Assembly: GCA_025698895.1 (NCBI GenBank)
Contig: JAILWO010000001.1
Location: 407,001-471,000 of the forward strand
Length of the DNA: 64,000 bases
Direction of reading: 5' to 3'
Source of the DNA: Rhizobiaceae bacterium
Lineage (GTDB): Bacteria > Pseudomonadota > Alphaproteobacteria > Rhizobiales > Rhizobiaceae
Both the position numbers and the translations under genes were made by a program. How positions within the stretch are numbered: the stretch's first letter is position 1; the number at the start of each line of letters is the position of its first letter. The notes under the pieces are model-generated. The model had not been told where the DNA came from. It was given only the letters and a program-made list of their open reading frames with translations, and made no database searches. Below are positions 1 to 8,608 of the stretch, one piece after another.

Positions 1-499
1 CGGTGCCCGGCTCGTGCAGCCGATCCTTGACCTCGTTCCACAAGGCCGCCTTCTGAAGGCTGGATTCGACGACCCCGTCGAGGTCGGCCTTGTTTTTCGT
101 CAGGCCGTGGATCCTCGGCCCGTAGGCGACGTTCTCGTAGATCGACTTCGGAAACGGATTGGGCTTCTGGAACACCATGCCGACACGGGCGCGCAGTTCC
201 ACGACATCGATCTTGGGATTGTAGATGTCCTCGTCATCGAGGGTGATCTCGCCCCCGACACGCGCGATGTCGATCGTATCGTTCATCCGGTTGAGACAGC
301 GCAGAAAGGTGGACTTGCCGCAACCCGAGGGGCCGATAAGCGCCGTGACCTGGTTCTCCGGAATGTCGAGATCGACGCTGAACAGCGCCTGCTTCTCGCC
401 GTAGTGGACGGTGACTTCCTTGCCGCGCATCTTGACGTCGGGTCCGTGGGTCATGGTGCCCAGCTTCTGCTCAATCGAGGTTTCGGTCAGCATGTTCAT
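1..499 (-). CDS. pstB: Phosphate ABC transporter ATP-binding protein PstB (partial, 3' end outside window)
   Basis: This is the ATPase that powers high-affinity phosphate import with PstS, PstC and PstA. The first 166 residues are visible and the rest lies left of the window. Walker A (GPSGCGKS) is at about residues 56-63, and the Q-loop region ([12 protein letters not shown]) follows near residue 112; both are typical of PstB. The start ATG at 499 is preceded by AAAGGA. An in-frame ATG two codons later is a possible alternative. The gene follows pstA after 14 bases, so it belongs to the pstSCAB unit read leftward. In relatives phoU and phoB usually follow, outside this window. Confidence 0.96.
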   Translation of the reverse strand, partial: MNMLTETSIEQKLGTMTHGPDVKMRGKEVTVHYGEKQALFSVDLDIPENQVTALIGPSGCGKSTFLRCLNRMNDTIDIARVGGEITLDDEDIYNPKIDVVELRARVGMVFQKPNPFPKSIYENVAYGPRIHGLTKNKADLDGVVESSLQKAALWNEVKDRLHEPGT

Positions 500-513
500 T
501 GTCCTTTACCTCA

Positions 514-1821
514 TTACCAGCGGCGTTCGAAGCGCTGCCTCAGGAAGATCGCGATCGCGTTCATCACGACCAGGAAGCCGAGCAGCACGAGGATCGCCGC
601 GGACGTGCGGGCCACGAAGCCGCGTTCGGGACTGTCGGCCCAGATGTAGATCTGCGTGGGAAGCGCGGTGGATGCCTCGAAGACGCCGGCCGGCGGGCTG
701 GTGATGAAGGCATTCATGCCGATCAAAAGCAGCGGAGCCGTCTCGCCAAGCGCCTGGGCGAGGCCGATGATCGTGCCGGTCAGGATCGACGGCATGGCGA
801 GCGGCAGGACGTGATGGAAAATCATCTCGTGCTTCGACGCGCCGATTCCCAGCGCCGCTTCGCGGATCGATGACGGGACGGACGGAAGCGCCGCGCGGGT
901 CACGATGATGATCGTCGGCAGCGTCATCAGCGACAGCACCATGCCGCCAACGAGCGGCGCCGACCGTGGCAGCCCGAACCAGCCGAGGAAGACCGCGAGC
1001 CCCAGCAGGCCGAACACCACCGAGGGCACGGCCGCGAGATTGTTGATGTTGATCTCGATGAGATCGGTGAGCCGGTTCTTCGGCGCGAACTCCTCCAGAT
1101 AAATCGCCGCGGCTATCCCCACCGGGAACGAGATCAGGAAACAGACCAGAAGCAGCCAGAACGAGCCCGAGATGGCGCCGGCCAGACCGGCCAGCTCAGG
1201 AAAGCGGCTGTCGGCATTGAAGAACAGGCCCCAGTTGAACGGACGCGAGATCAGGCCTTGCTGCTCCAGCTGCTGGAAATATTCGACCTGCCTGTCGTTC
1301 ACCCGCCGCTGGTTTTCCGGCAGGTCGGTATTGACCTGACCCTTGGCAAGCTGGTCCAGCGGATCGGACATCGGAATGACGAAACGCGCGGGACCGTCAA
1401 GCAGTGACGGGTCGCGCAGCACCGCGTCGCGCACCAGGAACGGGGCGGATGAGGTGAACAGCCCAAAATAATCCCGCTGCTGGGGCGGAGCGAGATCCTC
1501 GCCCAACTGGGCGACAAGCGCGTCGCGCACGATGTTGCGCCAGTTCGCGCCCATGATGTCCGATCGGTCGATCTCGGCCTGCGACAGATCGATCTCGACG
1601 GTAGCCATCGTCTGGGTGAAGGCGCGGTAGCCGGTGAATGTCAGCGTGCCGATGAGCGTGGCCAGAAAGCCCAGCGCGAAAGCGATCGCCACCATGCCGT
1701 AGATCTGCAGCCTGCGGTCGGCCGCGTAGCGAGCCTTGCGACGGCCCGCCATCGCGCCCGACTTCCAGTCGACCGGCCCTGTCGGCGATGACGGCGTGAA
1801 ACTGTCGCTTACAGCAGACAT
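514..1821 (-). CDS. pstA: Phosphate ABC transporter permease PstA
   Basis: Inner-membrane permease subunit of the Pst phosphate importer, 435 residues. It has a cytoplasmic N-terminus of about 40 residues, a first membrane helix, a long periplasmic segment (roughly 70-210) and then the typical block of permease helices. The EAA-type cytoplasmic loop that contacts PstB is visible as REAALGIGASKHEMIFHHVL. The long periplasmic insert makes it larger than the roughly 300-residue E. coli protein, as is usual in Rhizobiales. Its ATG shares one base with the pstC stop (TGATG), which implies translational coupling. Confidence 0.95.
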   Translation of the reverse strand: MSAVSDSFTPSSPTGPVDWKSGAMAGRRKARYAADRRLQIYGMVAIAFALGFLATLIGTLTFTGYRAFTQTMATVEIDLSQAEIDRSDIMGANWRNIVRDALVAQLGEDLAPPQQRDYFGLFTSSAPFLVRDAVLRDPSLLDGPARFVIPMSDPLDQLAKGQVNTDLPENQRRVNDRQVEYFQQLEQQGLISRPFNWGLFFNADSRFPELAGLAGAISGSFWLLLVCFLISFPVGIAAAIYLEEFAPKNRLTDLIEININNLAAVPSVVFGLLGLAVFLGWFGLPRSAPLVGGMVLSLMTLPTIIIVTRAALPSVPSSIREAALGIGASKHEMIFHHVLPLAMPSILTGTIIGLAQALGETAPLLLIGMNAFITSPPAGVFEASTALPTQIYIWADSPERGFVARTSAAILVLLGFLVVMNAIAIFLRQRFERRW

Positions 1822-3194
1822 CAGTATCTCTCGCGATATTTGCGAACCGTCCGCAGCGCGATCAGGTTCAATCCAAGCGTGATGAGGAACAGCACCAAGC
1901 CGAGCGCGAAGGCGGCAAGCGTCTTGGGATTGTCGAACTCGCTGTCACCGATCAACAGCGTCACGATCTGAACCGTGACGGTCGTCACCGACTCGAACGG
2001 GTTGAGCGTCATCTTGGCGATGAGGCCGGCGGCCATGACCACGATCATGGTTTCGCCCACGGCGCGGCTTAGAGCCAGGAGCACGCCACCGACGATGCCC
2101 GGCAGGGCGGCGGGAAGAAGGACTTTCCGGATCGTCTCGCCTTTCGTGGCGCCCAGGGCATAGGAGCCTTCGCGCATCGCACGCGGCACCGCGGCAAAGG
2201 CGTCGTCCGACAGCGAGGAGATGAAGGGGATGAGCATGACGCCCATCACGCCGCCGGCGGCCATCGCGCTGTTGGGGGAAGCATCGACACCGATACTCTG
2301 ACCCAGGCTGCGTATCGCCGGTGCCACTGTGAGGACGGCGAAGAAGCCATAGACGATCGTGGGAATGCCGGCGAGAATCTCCAGCATCGGCTTGACCACC
2401 GCGCGGAACCGCTGGCTCGCATATTCGGTGAGATAGATCGCCGACAGGATGCCGACAGGGACGGCGACCGCCATCGCCAGCGCGGAGATCACGAACGTGC
2501 CGAAGAGGACCGGGATCATGCCGAAGGCACCCTGCCCGGCCACCTGGTCGGCGCGAATGGCGATCTGAGGTTCCCAGCGCAGCCCGAACAGGAATTCCGT
2601 GACCGGGACGCGCGCGAAGAATTGCAGGGCTTCGAAAACGAGCGATGCCACGATCCCGGCCGTGGTCAGGATCGCGACCAGCGACGAGAACATCATGAAC
2701 CACGTCACCGAGCGCTCGACGCTGTGGCGGGCCCGGTAGCGATGCTCGATGACCCGGAAACCGAAAAAGGCGCCAAGCGCGACGATACCCGCCACGAGCG
2801 CGACCATCGCCCAGGTCGCGAGCGATTGCAGCGATTTGAGATGCTCGACCGCCGCGTTAACCTCGGGCGTCGGCTCGCGGAAGATATTGCCGCTCGCGAC
2901 TTGCCGGATTTCACTGATCAGAAGGTCTTTTTGCGGCCCCGAAAGCTGGTCGGAACCCGGATAGGACGCCAGGACCAGCGCATCGATGACGCCGTTCTGG
3001 AAAAGCAGCCACAGAAGCAGGAAAACGAAGGCCGGCACCCCCGTCCAAATCGCGGCGTTAAGGCCGTGATAGATCGGCCGGGAATGCGCTTTGGGGGCCG
3101 CCGCCATATCGCGCTTGCCGCCGGCGCGCAGCGCCCCGGCAATGGCCGACACCAGGGCGGCGAGCGCCAGGAAGCCGATCAGATAGCCCGCCAT
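1821..3194 (-). CDS. pstC: Phosphate ABC transporter permease PstC
   Basis: The second inner-membrane permease of the Pst system, 457 residues. An N-terminal helix (residues 1-20), a further pair of helices and a periplasmic section precede the conserved permease domain. The EAA-like loop reads MREGSYALGATKGETIRKVL. It is longer than the E. coli protein (about 320 residues), matching the rhizobial form. It lies between pstS and pstA in the expected order; pstS ends 79 bases upstream, across a strong hairpin. Confidence 0.95.
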   Translation of the reverse strand: MAGYLIGFLALAALVSAIAGALRAGGKRDMAAAPKAHSRPIYHGLNAAIWTGVPAFVFLLLWLLFQNGVIDALVLASYPGSDQLSGPQKDLLISEIRQVASGNIFREPTPEVNAAVEHLKSLQSLATWAMVALVAGIVALGAFFGFRVIEHRYRARHSVERSVTWFMMFSSLVAILTTAGIVASLVFEALQFFARVPVTEFLFGLRWEPQIAIRADQVAGQGAFGMIPVLFGTFVISALAMAVAVPVGILSAIYLTEYASQRFRAVVKPMLEILAGIPTIVYGFFAVLTVAPAIRSLGQSIGVDASPNSAMAAGGVMGVMLIPFISSLSDDAFAAVPRAMREGSYALGATKGETIRKVLLPAALPGIVGGVLLALSRAVGETMIVVMAAGLIAKMTLNPFESVTTVTVQIVTLLIGDSEFDNPKTLAAFALGLVLFLITLGLNLIALRTVRKYRERY

Positions 3195-3228
3195 CTCATC
3201 CCCACACGGCTGGTCAATTCATGGAATG

Positions 3229-3259
3229 CCGGCGGGCCGCGCGACGCGCGGCCCGCCGG
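3229..3259 (-). terminator. Strong intercistronic hairpin between pstS and pstC
   Basis: A perfect 13-bp GC-only stem (CCGGCGGGCCGCG) with a 5-base loop lies just downstream of the pstS stop in the reading direction. There is no T-tract. A REP-like stabiliser or partial terminator that keeps pstS mRNA more abundant than pstCAB is therefore more likely than a full stop signal. The structure is seen; the role is inferred. Confidence 0.6.
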
Positions 3260-3273
3260 ACGAAGTCCCGTTG

Positions 3274-4311
3274 TCAGGAACCGAGCTTCTTGCCGTCGGC
3301 GACGGCCTTCTGCACTTCCGCCCGGCGCTCGTCGGAAAGCGGGGTCAGGCCGCGCTCGGGCAGATAGCCGTCGGCGCCGAGCGCCTCGTCGGAGACGTAC
3401 TCCATCAGGAACTCCTCCATGTTCGGAATGACGTCCCGATGCGCATTCTTGATGTAGAAGAAGATCGGGCGCGAAACCGGGTAGGAAGCGTCGGCGATCG
3501 TGTCGAAGGTCGGCTCGACGCCATTGACCTTCACGGCCTTGAGCTTGTCGGAGTTCTCGTAGAGGAACGAATAGCCGAAGATGCCGATCGCGTTCGGGTC
3601 GGCCTCGAGGCGCTGCACGATCAGATTGTCGTTCTCGCCGGCCTCTACGAAGGGGCCGTCCTGGCGCATGCGCGAGCAGACCTCCTCCCACTTGTCGCCG
3701 TCGCTCTCCTTGAGCTCCGCCATGCCCGGCAATTCCGCGCAGCCGTCATGCATGACGAGCTCGACGAAGGCGTCGCGGGTGCCGGAGGTCGGCGGCGGGC
3801 CGAAGGCGACGATGTCGAAATCCGGCAGGGAGTCGTCGATGTCCGACCACTTCTTGTTCGGGTTGGCGACGAAGCCGCCATTGCCGTCCGGAAGCTCGGC
3901 CGCCAGCGCCTGGAAGATCTGCTCTTCGGTCAGATCCATCTCCGGGGCAGAGCTGGCATGGGCGATCGACAGCCCGTCATAGCCGATCAGGGCTTCGGTG
4001 ATGTCGTCGACACCGTTGGAGGCGCAAAGCTCGACTTCCGAGGACTTGATCGCACGCGACGCGCCGGTGATGTCGGCGAAGTCGGGGCCGATGCCGCCGC
4101 AGAAAGCCTTGAAGCCGCCGCCGGTACCCGTGGACTCGACGACCGGGGCCGGATTGCCGGTCTTGTTGGCAAATTCTTCGGCAGCCGCCTGGCTGTAGGG
4201 GAATACGGTCGAAGAACCGACGACCTTGACCTGGTCGCGCGCGGCGGCACCGCCGGCCGTCATGGCCACGGCGAGCGCCGCGGCCGAGGCCGAAAGAATA
4301 AATTTCTTCAT
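3274..4311 (-). CDS. pstS: Periplasmic phosphate-binding protein PstS
   Basis: High-affinity phosphate receptor of the Pst transporter, 345 residues. A Sec signal peptide covers residues 1-24 (basic start, hydrophobic core, AAA before RDQ). The mature start (VKVVGSSTVFPYS) and the GTGGGFKAFC segment are characteristic of the PstS phosphate-binding site. PPTSGTRDAFVE matches the second conserved ligand segment. It is first in the pst unit and has a Pho box 76-95 bases upstream of its start, so induction by PhoB under phosphate limitation is expected. Confidence 0.96.
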   Translation of the reverse strand: MKKFILSASAAALAVAMTAGGAAARDQVKVVGSSTVFPYSQAAAEEFANKTGNPAPVVESTGTGGGFKAFCGGIGPDFADITGASRAIKSSEVELCASNGVDDITEALIGYDGLSIAHASSAPEMDLTEEQIFQALAAELPDGNGGFVANPNKKWSDIDDSLPDFDIVAFGPPPTSGTRDAFVELVMHDGCAELPGMAELKESDGDKWEEVCSRMRQDGPFVEAGENDNLIVQRLEADPNAIGIFGYSFLYENSDKLKAVKVNGVEPTFDTIADASYPVSRPIFFYIKNAHRDVIPNMEEFLMEYVSDEALGADGYLPERGLTPLSDERRAEVQKAVADGKKLGS

Positions 4312-4386
4312 GAGGGTTTCTCCCGTTGGGAATTCCGTTGGAGCGGACGCTCACCATGACGTCCTGAGGGAGCCGATAGCGCCCCC

Positions 4387-4406
4387 ATGTAACAGTTCGA
4401 TGACAA
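4387..4406 (-). promoter_or_regulatory. Pho box upstream of pstS
   Basis: Read on the minus strand the site is TTGTCATCGAACTGTTACAT. It consists of two 7-base repeats resembling CTGTCAT at 11-base spacing, which is the PhoB-binding arrangement. A third, weaker repeat (CCGACAT) lies 11 bases further upstream, ending near 4417. Confidence 0.8.
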
Positions 4407-4564
4407 TTTCATGTCGGTTCGGTCACGGCTCGCCGCGCGGCGAAGGGCGCCGACCACCGACGCCCGTCCCGGCGGCTGCGAGCGGCTTCGGCCCCGTCAG
4501 CGGTTTGTTTCCGTTTCGTTCACATTTCGCTGGCATGCGTGAGCGAAATCGGGGACGTTGAAGC

Positions 4565-5080
4565 ATGCACGACACGATTCGCATCATCGGCATCGACCCG
4601 GGCCTCAGGCGCACCGGTTGGGGCGTGATCGAGCGCACGGGCAACAGCCTGCGCTTCGTCGGCGCGGGCACCGTGCGTTCGGACGAGAAAGCCCCCTTGG
4701 CCGCGCGGCTGTGCGCCATCCACGAAGGGCTCCGCGATCTTCTGGCGGCGCACGCGCCCGACGAGGCGGCCGTCGAGCAGACCTTCGTCAACAAGGATGC
4801 GTCCGCCACGCTCAAGCTCGGTCAGGCGCGCGGGGTCGCCATGCTCGTGCCGGCGCTGGCCGGCCTGCCGGTGGCCGAATACGCCCCCAACGCGGTCAAG
4901 AAGGCCGTCATCGGCGTCGGTCACGGCGACAAGCGCCAGATCCACATGATGGTGCGGGTGCTGATACCGCGCGCCGAATTCGACGGCGACGACGCGGCCG
5001 ACGCGCTCGCCATCGCCATTTGCCATGCCCATCACCGTCAGGCGGCGCCGGCCAGGCTGGCCGCGGCGCTTGGCGTGTGA
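4565..5080 (+). CDS. ruvC: Crossover junction endodeoxyribonuclease RuvC
   Basis: Holliday-junction resolvase that acts with RuvAB in recombination repair, 171 residues, which is normal length. The four acidic catalytic residues can be placed by the family pattern: D11 in GIDPG, E71 in VEQTF, and D143 and D146 in the DDAADA segment. It starts the ruvCAB order, but a toxin-antitoxin pair separates it from ruvA. An alternative upstream start in another frame has no support. Confidence 0.97.
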   Translation: MHDTIRIIGIDPGLRRTGWGVIERTGNSLRFVGAGTVRSDEKAPLAARLCAIHEGLRDLLAAHAPDEAAVEQTFVNKDASATLKLGQARGVAMLVPALAGLPVAEYAPNAVKKAVIGVGHGDKRQIHMMVRVLIPRAEFDGDDAADALAIAICHAHHRQAAPARLAAALGV

Positions 5081-5092
5081 GGACGTTTGTTC

Positions 5093-5123
5093 TTGACTTG
5101 TTCCGATGTGGCAGGTAGGTAAT
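5093..5123 (+). promoter_or_regulatory. Candidate promoter for the vapBC pair
   Basis: A TTGACT -35 element at 5093-5098 is followed, after a long 19-base spacer, by GGTAAT (5118-5123) as a possible -10. The -10 lies inside the left arm of the palindromic operator. This would let the antitoxin block its own promoter. The -10 match is only partial. Confidence 0.4.
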
Positions 5124-5140
5124 ACCGACGAGGTATTACC
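5118..5140 (+). promoter_or_regulatory. Perfect inverted repeat, candidate VapB operator, abutting the start codon
   Basis: GGTAATACC and GGTATTACC form a perfect 9-bp inverted repeat separated by GACGA, ending one base before the ATG at 5141. The right arm overlaps the GAGG ribosome-binding site (5130-5133). Protein bound here would block both transcription and ribosome access. AbrB-type antitoxins usually autoregulate through such palindromes. Confidence 0.7.
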
Positions 5141-5413
5141 ATGCGCGTGACATCGAAGGGTCAAGTTACGATCCCCAAGGAAATTCGTGACCATCTCGGC
5201 ATCGAGCCGGGAAGCGAGGTCGAGTTTGTCGTCGAGGAGGGAAAGGAAGCCACGCTCCGACTGGTCAGCGGCACTCGGACTGTCCCGACGCCGGAAGAAT
5301 CGATCCGCAGATGGGCCGAGCGTGTCCGCGGCACGATGGATCTCGGCGGCATGACGGGAGAAGAATATTTCGAATGGATTCGCGGACCCCGTAATGACCT
5401 CGATTCTCGTTGA
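5141..5413 (+). CDS. AbrB/MazE-fold antitoxin (VapB-like)
   Basis: A 90-residue protein with an N-terminal swapped-hairpin AbrB DNA-binding domain. The pattern is V-T-S-K-G-Q-V-T-I-P-K-E-I-R with GIEPGSEVEF after it (residues 3-30), a textbook SpoVT/AbrB motif. The C-terminal half (about 45-90) is charged and aromatic, as expected for the segment that wraps the toxin. Its last 20 bases overlap the downstream toxin start, typical of coupled toxin-antitoxin synthesis. It presumably neutralises the PIN nuclease and represses the pair through the palindrome at its start. Confidence 0.88.
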   Translation: MRVTSKGQVTIPKEIRDHLGIEPGSEVEFVVEEGKEATLRLVSGTRTVPTPEESIRRWAERVRGTMDLGGMTGEEYFEWIRGPRNDLDSR

Positions 5414-5807
5414 TTCCAACATCTTCTTCGATGTGATCATGGGTGAGGCAACGTCGGCCTGGTCGACGCGTCAGCTCGCACGGCTTGGAGGCGGCAACAG
5501 GTTGGCGGTGAACCCGGTCATATGGTCGGAGATCGGAGCCGCCTTCCCTTCGCAGTCCGCCTTGCGGCGAGCGCTGACGGGTCTCGCTCTCGATCTGTTG
5601 CCGCTCTCGTTCGAAGCAGCATTTCGTGCCGGCCAGGCCCACCGTGCCTATAGGCGGGCCGGGGGCGAGCGCGAGCGCACTCTGCCCGACTTCCTGATTG
5701 GAGCACAGGCGGAAGTGGAGGGCCTTGTCGTCCTGACCCGTGATCCGGCGCGCTATCGCAGCTATTTCCCGACAATCGAGATCGTCTCTCCGGAAACCCA
5801 TCCATGA
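5394..5807 (+). CDS. PIN-domain ribonuclease toxin (VapC-like)
   Basis: A 137-residue PIN-fold nuclease. The acidic active-site residues can be placed at D7 (LVDSN), E46 (VIWSEI), D99 (LPDFLIGA) and D117 (LTRDP), the normal VapC pattern. Family members cleave tRNA or rRNA; the target here is unknown. The gene overlaps the antitoxin by 20 bases. Its stop overlaps the ruvA start as ATGA, so toxin and ruvA translation are likely coupled. The four active-site residues are all present, so it is probably functional. Confidence 0.88.
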   Translation: MTSILVDSNIFFDVIMGEATSAWSTRQLARLGGGNRLAVNPVIWSEIGAAFPSQSALRRALTGLALDLLPLSFEAAFRAGQAHRAYRRAGGERERTLPDFLIGAQAEVEGLVVLTRDPARYRSYFPTIEIVSPETHP

Positions 5808-6421
5808 TCGGCAAGCTCAAGGGCACCGTCGACGAGATCGGCGAGGACCATTGCGTCGTCGACGTGCACGGCGTCGGCTATGTCGCCTTCTGCCCGACCC
5901 GCACCCTGGCCGTGCTGAGGCCGGGCGAGGCGGTGATCCTGTTCATAGAGACGGTGGTGCGCGAGGACCTGATCAGGCTCTACGGCTTCTCCAGCGCGCT
6001 TGAAAGGGAGTGGTTCCGGCTGTTGTCTGGCTATGTGCAGGGTGTCGGGGCCAAGGTGGCGCTGGCGGTCCTGTCGACGCTGACGGCGAGCGAACTCGCC
6101 AATGCGATCGCGCTGCGCGACGTCGCGACCGTCAGCCGCGCGCCTGGCGTCGGCAAGAAGGTCGCCGAGCGGATCGTCACCGAACTGAAGGCGAAGGCCC
6201 CCTCCTTCGCCGGCGACGCGTCCGGCACGATCGGCCTGAAGCAGGAACTGGGCGACGGCGCGGCGCCCGCCCCGGTGGCCGATGCGGTCTCCGCGCTCGC
6301 CAATCTCGGCTATTCGCGCGACGTGGCGGCCAATGCCGTGGCCGCCGCGCTGAAGCAAGCTGGCGAGGGCGCGGACTCGGCCCGGCTCATACGGCTCGGA
6401 CTGAAGGAACTGGCGCGATGA
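5804..6421 (+). CDS. ruvA: Holliday junction DNA helicase subunit RuvA
   Basis: A 205-residue protein that binds the four-way junction and loads the RuvB motor. It has the N-terminal OB-fold ([26 protein letters not shown]), two helix-hairpin-helix repeats ([19 protein letters not shown] and [13 protein letters not shown]) and a C-terminal RuvB-contact domain after an Ala/Pro linker. The start overlaps the toxin stop by 4 bases. No separate strong promoter was seen, so ruvA may depend on transcription through vapBC. Confidence 0.97.
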   Translation: MIGKLKGTVDEIGEDHCVVDVHGVGYVAFCPTRTLAVLRPGEAVILFIETVVREDLIRLYGFSSALEREWFRLLSGYVQGVGAKVALAVLSTLTASELANAIALRDVATVSRAPGVGKKVAERIVTELKAKAPSFAGDASGTIGLKQELGDGAAPAPVADAVSALANLGYSRDVAANAVAAALKQAGEGADSARLIRLGLKELAR

Positions 6422-6464
6422 GCCGCCGGTTGCCGCCTTCCCGCTCTCGTGCCAAGACGGACGC

Positions 6465-7505
6465 ATGAACACCGCTCCCCGTCTGGTCTCGTCGGAAAAG
6501 CGCGGCGAGGATGTCGATGCCACGCTGCGCCCGCAGACGCTCGACGATTTCGTCGGCCAGTCGGCGGCGCGCGCCAACCTCAAGGTCTTCGTGGAGGCAG
6601 CGAAGGGCCGGGGCGAGGCACTCGACCATGTGCTGTTCGTCGGGCCGCCAGGGCTCGGCAAGACGACGCTGGCCCAGATCATGGCGCGCGAGATGGGCGT
6701 CAATTTCCGCTCCACCTCCGGCCCGGTGATCGCGAAGGCGGGTGATCTCGCCGCGCTTCTCACCAATCTGGAGGATCGCGATGTCCTGTTCATCGACGAG
6801 ATCCACCGGCTCAATCCGGCGGTGGAGGAAATCCTCTATCCGGCGATGGAGGATTTCCAGCTCGACCTCATCATCGGCGAGGGCCCGGCGGCGCGTTCGG
6901 TCAAGATCGATCTTGCCCGCTTCACCCTGGTCGCGGCCACGACCCGGCTCGGCCTGATCACCAATCCGCTGCGCGACCGTTTCGGCATCCCGGTCCGGCT
7001 CAATTTCTACACGGTGGAAGAACTGGAACAGATCGTGCGGCGCGGCGCGCGCATCCTCGCCCTTCCCATGACGAATGACGGCGCGCTCGAGATCGCCCGG
7101 CGCGCGCGCGGCACGCCGCGCATCGCCGGGCGCCTGCTGCGGCGGGTCCGGGACTTCGCCACCGTGGCCGGCGCCGACACCGTCACCCGCCAGATCGCCG
7201 ACGAGGCGCTGTCGCGGCTGGAGGTCGACGCGCTCGGCCTCGACCAGCTCGACCGCCGCTACCTGTCAATGATCGCAACCAATTTCGGCGGCGGTCCCGT
7301 CGGCGTCGAGACGATCGCGGCCGGCCTGTCGGAGCCGCGCGACGCGATCGAGGACATCATCGAGCCCTATATGATCCAGCAGGGCTTTCTCCAGCGCACG
7401 CCGCGCGGTCGGGTTCTGACGGCGAACGCATGGCGGCATCTGGGACTGGAAGCGCCGCGCGACCTGGCGGTCACGCAGATCAGCCTGTTCCAGGAAGAGG
7501 AGTGA
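6465..7505 (+). CDS. ruvB: Holliday junction DNA helicase subunit RuvB
   Basis: AAA+ branch-migration motor, 346 residues. Walker A (GPPGLGKT) is at 60-67 and Walker B (LFIDEIHR) at about 108-114. The arginine-finger region ([16 protein letters not shown]) and the C-terminal winged helix ([20 protein letters not shown]) are also visible. The start ATG at 6465 lies 43 bases after ruvA. The gene ends 8 bases before the CobW-family gene. Confidence 0.97.
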   Translation: MNTAPRLVSSEKRGEDVDATLRPQTLDDFVGQSAARANLKVFVEAAKGRGEALDHVLFVGPPGLGKTTLAQIMAREMGVNFRSTSGPVIAKAGDLAALLTNLEDRDVLFIDEIHRLNPAVEEILYPAMEDFQLDLIIGEGPAARSVKIDLARFTLVAATTRLGLITNPLRDRFGIPVRLNFYTVEELEQIVRRGARILALPMTNDGALEIARRARGTPRIAGRLLRRVRDFATVAGADTVTRQIADEALSRLEVDALGLDQLDRRYLSMIATNFGGGPVGVETIAAGLSEPRDAIEDIIEPYMIQQGFLQRTPRGRVLTANAWRHLGLEAPRDLAVTQISLFQEEE

Positions 7506-7513
7506 GGCCGACC

Positions 7514-8608
7514 ATGCCTCGCGCACCATCCCAGCCGATTCCCGTCACCGTGCTTACCGGCTTCCTGGGGTCCGGCAAGACGACGCTGCTCAACCGGTTG
7601 CTCGCCGACCCGGCCATGCGCGACGCCGCCGTCATCATCAACGAGTTCGGCGAGATCTCGATCGACCACATGCTGGTCGAATCCTCCTCCGACGGCGTGA
7701 TCGAACTGTCGGACGGCTGCCTGTGCTGCACGGTGCGCGGCGAACTGGTCGACACGCTGGCCGATCTGATCGACCGCCTCCAGACCGGGCGGATCGGGGC
7801 GTTGTCGCGCATCATCATCGAGACAACGGGACTGGCCGATCCGGGACCCGTGATGCAGGCCATAATGGGCCATCCCGCTCTCATCCAGGCGCTGCGGCTG
7901 GACGGCGTCGTGACGACGGTCGACGCGGTGCACGGCGCGGCGACGCTCGATCGCCACGAGGAAGCGGTGCGCCAGGTGGCCGTCGCCGACCGGCTCCTCG
8001 TCACCAAGCTCGACTTGGTATCTCCCGACGATGCAGCGAGGCTGAGATCGCGGCTCGCCGCGCTGAACGGCCGTGCCACCATGGTCGACGGGGCAACCGC
8101 CAGCGTCACCGACATTTCCGGTTGCGGGCTGTGGAACGCGGAAACCGGCCATGCGGATGTCGGCGCCTGGCTCGGCCACGAAGGGTCGCACGACAATCAT
8201 GATCATGATCATGATCACGACCATTCGCACCACGATCACCGCATCCGGACCCATGTGCTGGTCCATGACAGACCGATCGACCATGCGGCGCTCGAGACCT
8301 TCGTCGATCTCCTGCGCTCGCTGCACGGCGAGAAGCTGCTGAGGATGAAGGCCGTCGTCGAACTGTCCGAGGATCCGTCGCGTCCGCTGGTGCTGCATGG
8401 CGTCCAGACGGTGCTTCACCCGCCCGCGCGTCTGCCGGCCTGGCCCGACGGGCCACGCGGGGTGCGCGTCGTCCTGATCACCTTCGATCTCGAGGGGGAC
8501 TATGTGGAAAGGCTGTTCCGGGCGGTCACCAGCAAGAGCGGCGTGGACGAGCCCGATCGCGCCGCGTTGGAGGCCAATCCGCTTGCGATCGGCGGCATGC
8601 GGCGCTGA
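7514..8608 (+). CDS. CobW/ZNG1-family GTP-binding protein with His-rich metal-binding stretch
   Basis: A 364-residue GTPase of the CobW/YjiA/ZNG1 family, which handles zinc or cobalt and delivers metal to client enzymes. The P-loop (GFLGSGKTT) is at 16-24 and the family metal-binding CLCC at 69-72. A dense run of alternating His and Asp lies at about residues 224-244, between the GTPase and C-terminal CobW_C domains. I chose the ATG at 7514, 8 bases after ruvB, because the P-loop then sits at its usual distance from the start; an upstream in-frame start overlaps ruvB. Which metal and client it serves cannot be told from the sequence. Confidence 0.9.
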   Translation: MPRAPSQPIPVTVLTGFLGSGKTTLLNRLLADPAMRDAAVIINEFGEISIDHMLVESSSDGVIELSDGCLCCTVRGELVDTLADLIDRLQTGRIGALSRIIIETTGLADPGPVMQAIMGHPALIQALRLDGVVTTVDAVHGAATLDRHEEAVRQVAVADRLLVTKLDLVSPDDAARLRSRLAALNGRATMVDGATASVTDISGCGLWNAETGHADVGAWLGHEGSHDNHDHDHDHDHSHHDHRIRTHVLVHDRPIDHAALETFVDLLRSLHGEKLLRMKAVVELSEDPSRPLVLHGVQTVLHPPARLPAWPDGPRGVRVVLITFDLEGDYVERLFRAVTSKSGVDEPDRAALEANPLAIGGMRR

